From positions 495,941-559,940 of the forward strand of contig NW_008805103.1 in the NCBI RefSeq assembly GCF_000004825.1: a stretch of DNA of 64,000 bases, written 5' to 3'. This document shows positions 58,167 through 64,000 of this stretch, piece by piece; the stretch's first letter is position 1, and each line of letters starts with the position of its first letter. Under the pieces are notes generated by a model. It worked only from the letters and a program-made list of their open reading frames with translations. It did no database searches and was not told where the DNA came from. A program made the position numbers and the translations under genes. Source of the stretch: Heterostelium album PN500 (taxonomy: Eukaryota > Evosea > Eumycetozoa > Acytosteliales > Acytosteliaceae).

Positions 58167-59439
58167 ATGATGGAAAATATCAATTTTCAACAACAAACAA
58201 ATCTGTATCAACAACAGCAACAGCAACAAAATATTAATATGGGTCACTATAAATCAAATATTATACAACAGCAACAACCACCGTTACAACAACAACAATT
58301 GATTTCGAATAACAATTTAAATTTACAAAATCAACAACAACAGCAACAACAGTTGTATCAATCATTTCAACCACCTTCAAATCGTAGTCCAAATGGACAT
58401 ATCAACAATGTAAATAGTCCAAATAATAATAATAATAATAATAATAATAACCAATTCAACGGAAATATCAATGTTGAACAACAGCCACAACAACAATCCG
58501 ACCAATCTAATATGTTCAATTCACCAATTCAACAACAATATCAAACCAATAACTCTGCGATGCCAACTCCACCACCACATATTACCACTTCCAATGGTCT
58601 AAATAGTCATCCATATTCACCGATTCAACATTTGCAATCACCAGCTGTTCAAACTCTCCAATCACAAAGTCCACTCTCCCCACAACCACCTGGAACACCT
58701 GTACCATCCATTAACAATAACAATATCAATGGCAGCAGTCTAAATACTTCAAGTTCACCAAATCAACAGTACAATAATAATAACAACAATACAACAAACG
58801 GCGTTGGTTTTTCAAATAATAATTTAATTGAGGATTTCAATCAACAACAACAACAACAACAACCACAATTACCTTTAGAAACACAAAATAGTAGTAATAG
58901 TCCCAATAATAATATATATAAAAATAAAACCATTCCTTCTTCTATAAACTTTGGTGGCAATCTATCGAATGAAGTAAAAGCAGGACTGTATCAATTAAGC
59001 GAGGAAATTAGATCTCGCTCGAAGCGACTCAATATGATTCCGATGCGCCGACAAGTGTTCTATCAAGGAATGATATCTTTGGCTCCGCAAATACTGACCG
59101 TGCCAAAACTAATGAAGAGTCAGTACGTCGGAAACTCTGGCAAGCTGTATATAGTTGATAGCAACAACCCATTGCTCCGTCCGAATCTCGGCGAACAACT
59201 CACATCCACCACTCTCTTTGGTGCCAAAGTGGTACCTGTCGAACTCTACGAGTATTTCATTGACTATATCCTCAATATTTTCCTGAAATGTAGTATATTC
59301 ACTCAGGAGGAGTATGGTTTGTGCATCGAAAAAATTCATCCCAATGTACCATCCTCTGTTATTCAAGCTGGAAGTCAACAACAATTTTTACAACAACAAC
59401 AAAATATTCAGCAACAACAGCAGCAACAACAAAATATTC

Positions 59440-59508
<69 letters not shown>

Positions 59509-60131
59509 CACCTCAAAATAATAATTTACAACCAGTTCCATCTCCGCAAATTTCCAATGATTTAAGTCAAAATAATAATTTACAAACAATTCCATCACCT
59601 CAAACCAATGTCCAACAAAATGTTCAACAACAACCAAATTTGAATATACAACAAAATACACCACAACAACAAACAAATTTAAATATACAGCAACAACAAA
59701 TGTTTCAGTCGCCGCCTCCTTTGGTGCCTCAACAAACTTTGCAGCAACCACTACAACAAACTATTAATATACAACAACAACCAAACTTGCAGCATCAACA
59801 AAATTTACAACAACAACAACAACAACAATATCAAAACTTTAATCCAACCAATAATGTAAATAGTAATCAAAATATAAACATACAGCAACAAAATATTAAT
59901 ATACAACAACAACAAAATATGAACATACAACAAAACCAACAACCAATACACCAAAACCAGCAAATATATCAACAATTTCAACAACCAAATTTAAATAACA
60001 CAATTAATATACAACAACCAATTTCAACACAACCAATTTTTCAACCGCAGCAATTTCAAAATTCTTTAAATAATAATTTCAATTTGAATACTAATTTTAA
60101 TTTAAATAATAATGGTTTCAAAATAATATAA
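58167..60131 (+). CDS. Gln/Asn-rich protein with an unrecognised conserved core
   Basis: Single exon, 654 residues. The N-terminal 265 and C-terminal 240 residues are Gln/Asn/Pro/Ser low-complexity, including a Gln run of about 20 at 59439-59507 (mostly CAA). Between them, residues about 268-410 are ordinary globular sequence and presumably the functional domain: NEVKAGLYQLSEEIRSRSKRL, IPMRRQVFYQGMISLAPQIL, TLFGAKVVPVELYEYFIDYILN and FTQEEYGLCIEKIHPNVPS. I do not recognise it. The composition suits a transcription or RNA-granule factor (Mediator or chromatin-subunit-like), but that is inference from composition alone. Confidence 0.8.
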
Positions 60132-61109
60132 TCATTAGTATAATAAATATATTTTCTTTGGCAAAATTATTGTTTTCAATTTACATTCTTTTTTAAAAAA
60201 CACTATCAAGAACCGAACTTTTTTCACGGGGCGACGCAATGAAAAGGTATTGAAAAAAATTTAACATAATGTCGAATGACTTTTGCCAATCTCCCATAAT
60301 CAACGAGATTATACCGCCCTGACTTTTATGGCAATACTGACACTATTTTAAGGTAGATCAAAAAGACAATGATGGTATTATGCCACAGGCAAAATCTAGT
60401 GTACTAACGCGATGAAACAATGCCTGCCAATACCTTCAAAGATGCAATTCTCAATTTTAAAGAACCACATAGATCTTTATATCTAATTGTGAGCCGAAAG
60501 CGAGAAACACTAAAATACGAAAATTAAAAAAACAAAAACATAAAAACAAAAAAAAAAACAAATTGAAAAAATCTGATTTAATAAATAGTCAAAGAATAAA
60601 TTAAGTTAATTAATTGGTAGTGTGAGTGTTTTTGATTGTCAAACATATCAAGCGTCACCAATGTCAAAGGCGTAATTGCAAAAAAATAAAGTTGGATTGC
60701 TTGATTGACTGCTGGTTATAAAAAAAAAAAGTGAGAGGTTTGTAAAAACTTTTTTTTTTTTTTTTTTTTTTTTCTAAAAAATTGTTTTTATTGTGGTGCT
60801 ATAACCAACAGCTCCAAAGACAATAACACCCACTCAAACCATTTTTTCAAGAACTTTTTTTTAATTCAATTAATAATAGATCAATCAAAAAAAAACAAAA
60901 AAAATAAGAAAAATAAAATAACAATAAATCAAACAATCAAGCAAAAAAAGGGTGTTTGAATCAACAATAAATTAATTAATTAAACAAAACAACCAAATAA
61001 TCAAGACAATCAATCAATCACTCAATCAATCAATCCAACAAATAAAGTAAAATAGTATAGTTAATCAATCAACCAATTTTTCAAATATTTTATATAAAAT
61101 TGTATTTTT
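60132..61109. other. Intergenic with structured, GC-elevated segment
   Basis: The first 400 bases (60200-60530) are clearly less AT-rich than other spacers and hold the nested inverted repeats listed separately. From 60540 on it is A- and T-homopolymer rich (23 T near 60750), followed by aatcaatc-type repeats (61005-61075) in the leader of the kinase gene. Confidence 0.5.
60244..60436. ncRNA. Candidate structured noncoding RNA
   Basis: Four nested complementary pairs fit one multibranch fold: AAGGTATTG 60244-60252 with CAATACCTT 60428-60436; TTGCCA 60283-60288 with TGGCAA 60329-60334; ATAATC 60296-60301 with GATTAT 60307-60312; and CAGGCA 60386-60391 with TGCCTG 60421-60426. A TCCCATAA string at 60292-60299 resembles the dictyostelid upstream element of small RNA genes, but it lies inside the fold, so it would fit a shorter transcript starting near 60350. 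Strand is not determined. It could instead be a decayed mobile element. Confidence 0.35.
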
Positions 61110-64000
61110 ATGAGTGTTTCTGATAGGGAAACTAGTAGTAGTAGGATTGGTTTGACGTCGGTTGATACTAATAGTAGTGGTGGTGGCGGAGCGAGCAGCA
61201 GTCAGAGTAGCAGTAACGGTGGCAGCGGTAGTAGTACAAAAGGTGTGTCATCGCCAATACACAGCTTGCGAAAGAAAGGATTCGTAGTACGTCAGAGCAT
61301 AGAGGAATTCTTCACCAATGTACATGGTGCACTTAGTGAACTGAGTAGTAGCAATAGCAACAACAATAACAACAATCATCATGATTCACCACAGATCTCA
61401 CCTCGGTCCAACAACAACAATAACAATTCACCAATAATGTCATCGTCATCATTGTCGGGAAGTGGAAACAGTAGTAGTAGTAGTGGCATTAGTAGTAGTA
61501 ATAGTAGTAACAGTAATAATAATCACCAACATATTCAAAGATCTAATAGTAGTAAACAACTTGTATCAACATCATCAAACTCATCGTCATCCAACACATC
61601 ACCACAGTCATCAAACAGATCATCACTCTCACAACAAATGGTATGTTAATTTTCATTTATTACTTTTTAGTAAAAAACACACACACTAACACACCACTTT
61701 TAAACTTTATTAACACTAATAAAAAAAAACAAACTCACATCACCACCACACATTTAGAAATCATTGGCAAAGTTTTATCTTTTAGCACAGCAAATCGATT
61801 ATGTACATGTGGGATCTAGCACATTTCTAAAGCCAACAACACCGAATAACCCGCTACTTCCAGTTGAGAACTTCTCGAGTATTCTAAATGTACAATGGAC
61901 AACCTATTGGACAATACATCTTAATCATACGAGAACAGTACTGGACATCTTGAAATACATCTCACAAAAGACAAATAGAGAAGTAAAGTTCCTAAAGCTG
62001 GCGGATTGCGATGGTAAGATCTTGGACCACGACTATCTCTTAATGTCACACCGATCCAAGAAATTTGTTGTTTTCGAAGAGATTTTAATTGATGAACAGA
62101 ATCCACAGCAACAGAATGCTTCCACCGATACTACCACTAAATCCATAAACGTTGGATCACCTAATGCACAGAGAAAGTTACCACCTGCCCCACCACCTCG
62201 TTCGCCATCTAGCTATCCAGTTCCCATTACACCACTCACCAATAACAACAATCCACTGATGGTTCACACCGAGTTGATATCGGATCCATCATCGATGAAT
62301 GTATCCGATCGTCCCAATACAATAACACATACATTTTCAAATGGATCATTTACCATTGGTGGTGGACTTAATATTAATAGTCCAAGTTTTATCAATAGTA
62401 ACAACAATAGTAGTAGCAATTGTTCATCACCTTCATCACCATCATCATCACCTTCATCACCAATGTTAGAAGCAACCAACAGCAATAGTAATAACAATAT
62501 AAAGAAATCACCATCATCATCACCAAACACCAGCAGAAAGAATAGTAAAGAAACAACACCGGCAACCACCACATCGTCAACACAAACCAATTCTCCATAT
62601 CAGTATTGTAAATTTTTAGATAAAGTAGAGAGTGCAAACAATCCACCGACCACAGAGAAAGGCAAGATCTTGGACAACTATTTCAGTCATTACTACCAGG
62701 AGCTTTTCAAGTATATACATCAGCGAAGCAGACGTTATCAGCGAGTACTCGATTTCTGTAAGGAGTCGGGTCTGGACGAGTGCGGTGCACAAGCCTGGAC
62801 ATCAAAGCATTTCGAGAGTGAAAGCAACTTCCTCCGGAACAAACGTGCCGGTATGAAGCTAAAGGAATTCAAAATTCTCACGCAAATCGGAAAGGGTGGA
62901 TTCGGACAGGTGTTCCTCGCCATCAAGAAAGACACTGGCGACATTGTCACGCTGAAACGAATCAAAAAGCAATCGTATCAATGGGCGAATCAGAGAATAC
63001 AGGTCGCGCAGGAGAAGGCAGTGATGTCTGAGTCGAGCGGCAAATGGATAACGAAACTGCTCTACTCGTTCCAGGATTCACAGTATCTCTACCTGGCGAT
63101 GGAGTATCATTGTGGCGGCGATTTCCGCGCGCTACTCAACTCACTCGGCATGCTCAGCGAGGAGGACGCGCGATTCTACATGGCCGAGATGATCGAAGCG
63201 TTGAACTCGCTACACACACTGAAATTCACGCATCGCGATATCAAACCCGGTAATTTCGTCATCGATAAGCACGGCCATATCAAGCTGATCGACTTTGGAC
63301 TGAGTAAAGAGGGAATAGAGAGCAGGAACGGATTCAACCAAAAGACAATGTCAGACTTTAGAAAGAGTTGTATGGATGGAACGTTCTCGTTCCGCTCGAC
63401 ACTCACTCATGCCAACGGAACCAACGGTGTCGTGGCGTATCGTCGTCCTACAGCACACTCTGCGGTGGGATCACCCGAGTACATGGCACCAGAGATTGTC
63501 GCCGACGAAGGATACAACCACACCTGCGACTACTGGTCACTTGGCTGTGTCTTCATGGAGATGCTCTGTGGATTCAATCCGTTCTGCGCCGACACACCCA
63601 ACGATGTATTTATAAATATCATACAGTGGCGAGAGGTTTTAGATTGGCCTCTTTTCACACAAGAAATATCACCTGAAGCTTCTGATATTCTAAAAAGGTA
63701 AGCAGCAGCAGCAGCAGCAGTGATTAGATTAAGATTGTTATCCATTTCCAAATTATTGTTGTTATTAACTAACTATCTATTTTTCTTTATGTTTGTTTGT
63801 TTCTTTCTAGAATGTTATGTGAACCTTCAAATAGAATTAAAAGTTTAGAGGAATTCAAGTCACATCCATTTTTTAATAGGAATGGAATGACTTGGGAATC
63901 TATTTTGGAGCAGAAACCACCATTTATTCCAAAGGTAGAGAGTGATATAGATACTTCATACTTTGAAGACGCTGTAAATAATGATCCGTCTTCTTGGGAT
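61110..64000 (+). CDS. AGC-family NDR-type protein kinase, 3' end beyond window
   Basis: Exons 61110-61640, 61758-63697 and 63811 onward are in frame; the gene runs off the window. The N-terminal 380 residues are Ser/Asn-rich, with one globular segment about 178-290. The kinase domain starts near 549: IGKGGFGQVFLAIKKD, then the Lys in VTLKRIKK, HRDIKPGNF near 668, DFGLS near 688, and GSPEYMAPE near 748. A stretch of about 60 residues separates DFG from APE, and the preceding helix KRAGMKLKEFKIL is in the position of the Mob-binding region, both typical of NDR/LATS/Dbf2 kinases. These act with Mob proteins in cytokinesis and cell-shape signalling. The hydrophobic-motif phosphosite would lie beyond the end. 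Confidence 0.9.
63698..63720. repeat. (CAG)n run at a 5' splice site
   Basis: The kinase intron starts gtaagcagcagcagcag and continues with about six CAG units directly after the donor. Confidence 0.8.

Noticed and set aside
59359-59751. Val-rich minus-strand frame
   Set aside because: Complement of the CAA (Gln) repeat.
1-64000. CRISPR arrays, operons, Shine-Dalgarno sites
   Set aside because: The sequence is eukaryotic with spliceosomal introns; no regularly spaced repeats of CRISPR type were seen.

Overview
The window is nuclear DNA of a dictyostelid social amoeba (Amoebozoa). Intergenic DNA and introns are extremely AT-rich. Introns are short (about 50-110 bases) with GTAAGT-like donors. 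Genes are dense and on both strands. Many proteins carry long Asn, Gln, Ser or Thr runs, and several families are typical of dictyostelids (cAMP-receptor-like receptors, multidomain RhoGAPs, NDR kinases). I cannot name the species. Exon models were built by hand from splice sites, and every complete model was checked by summing its exon lengths to a multiple of three.

Region 1 (1-5.2 kb): the C-terminal tandem-BRCT end of a PTIP-like protein, a 2.7 kb gap, and an ARM-repeat/BTB protein. Region 2 (5.7-18 kb) is the most unusual part. A segment of about 5 kb is tandemly duplicated (5702-10883 and 11796-16378). Each unit carries a ZZ zinc finger fused to a long-chain acyl-CoA synthetase, a GC-rich inverted-repeat element, and a decayed gene with a C2H2 finger and a DEDDh exonuclease. 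The left unit ends inside a truncated B-box gene; the intact B-box gene closes the right unit.

Region 3 (18-34 kb): an HSD17B10-like dehydrogenase (-), a divergent ARPC1-like WD40 protein, a thioredoxin-fold protein without CxxC (-), an unrecognised helical protein, a PDRG1-like prefoldin (-), a cytochrome P450, an Asn-rich protein that may be mitochondrial, a PH-RhoGAP-SH3 protein with an N-terminal ubiquitin-like fold, and an RsmE-type rRNA methyltransferase (-).

Region 4 (34-50 kb): a SMYD-type SET/MYND protein, a copper-transporting P1B ATPase with a Cys-rich N-terminus, two tandem cAMP-receptor-like GPCRs (the first frameshifted), a helical/HEAT-like protein, and tRNA pseudouridine synthase Pus3. 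Region 5 (49.5-64 kb): a CorA-type transporter (-), COG8, exosome subunit MTR3/EXOSC6 (-), a Gln/Asn-rich protein with an unrecognised conserved core, a structured noncoding stretch near 60.3 kb, and an NDR-family kinase cut by the window end.

Most genes are ordinary single-copy housekeeping genes with no operon-like relation. The best leads are the duplicated ZZ-acyl-CoA-synthetase/exonuclease segment, the structured noncoding segment at 60.24-60.44 kb, and several sharp inverted repeats.
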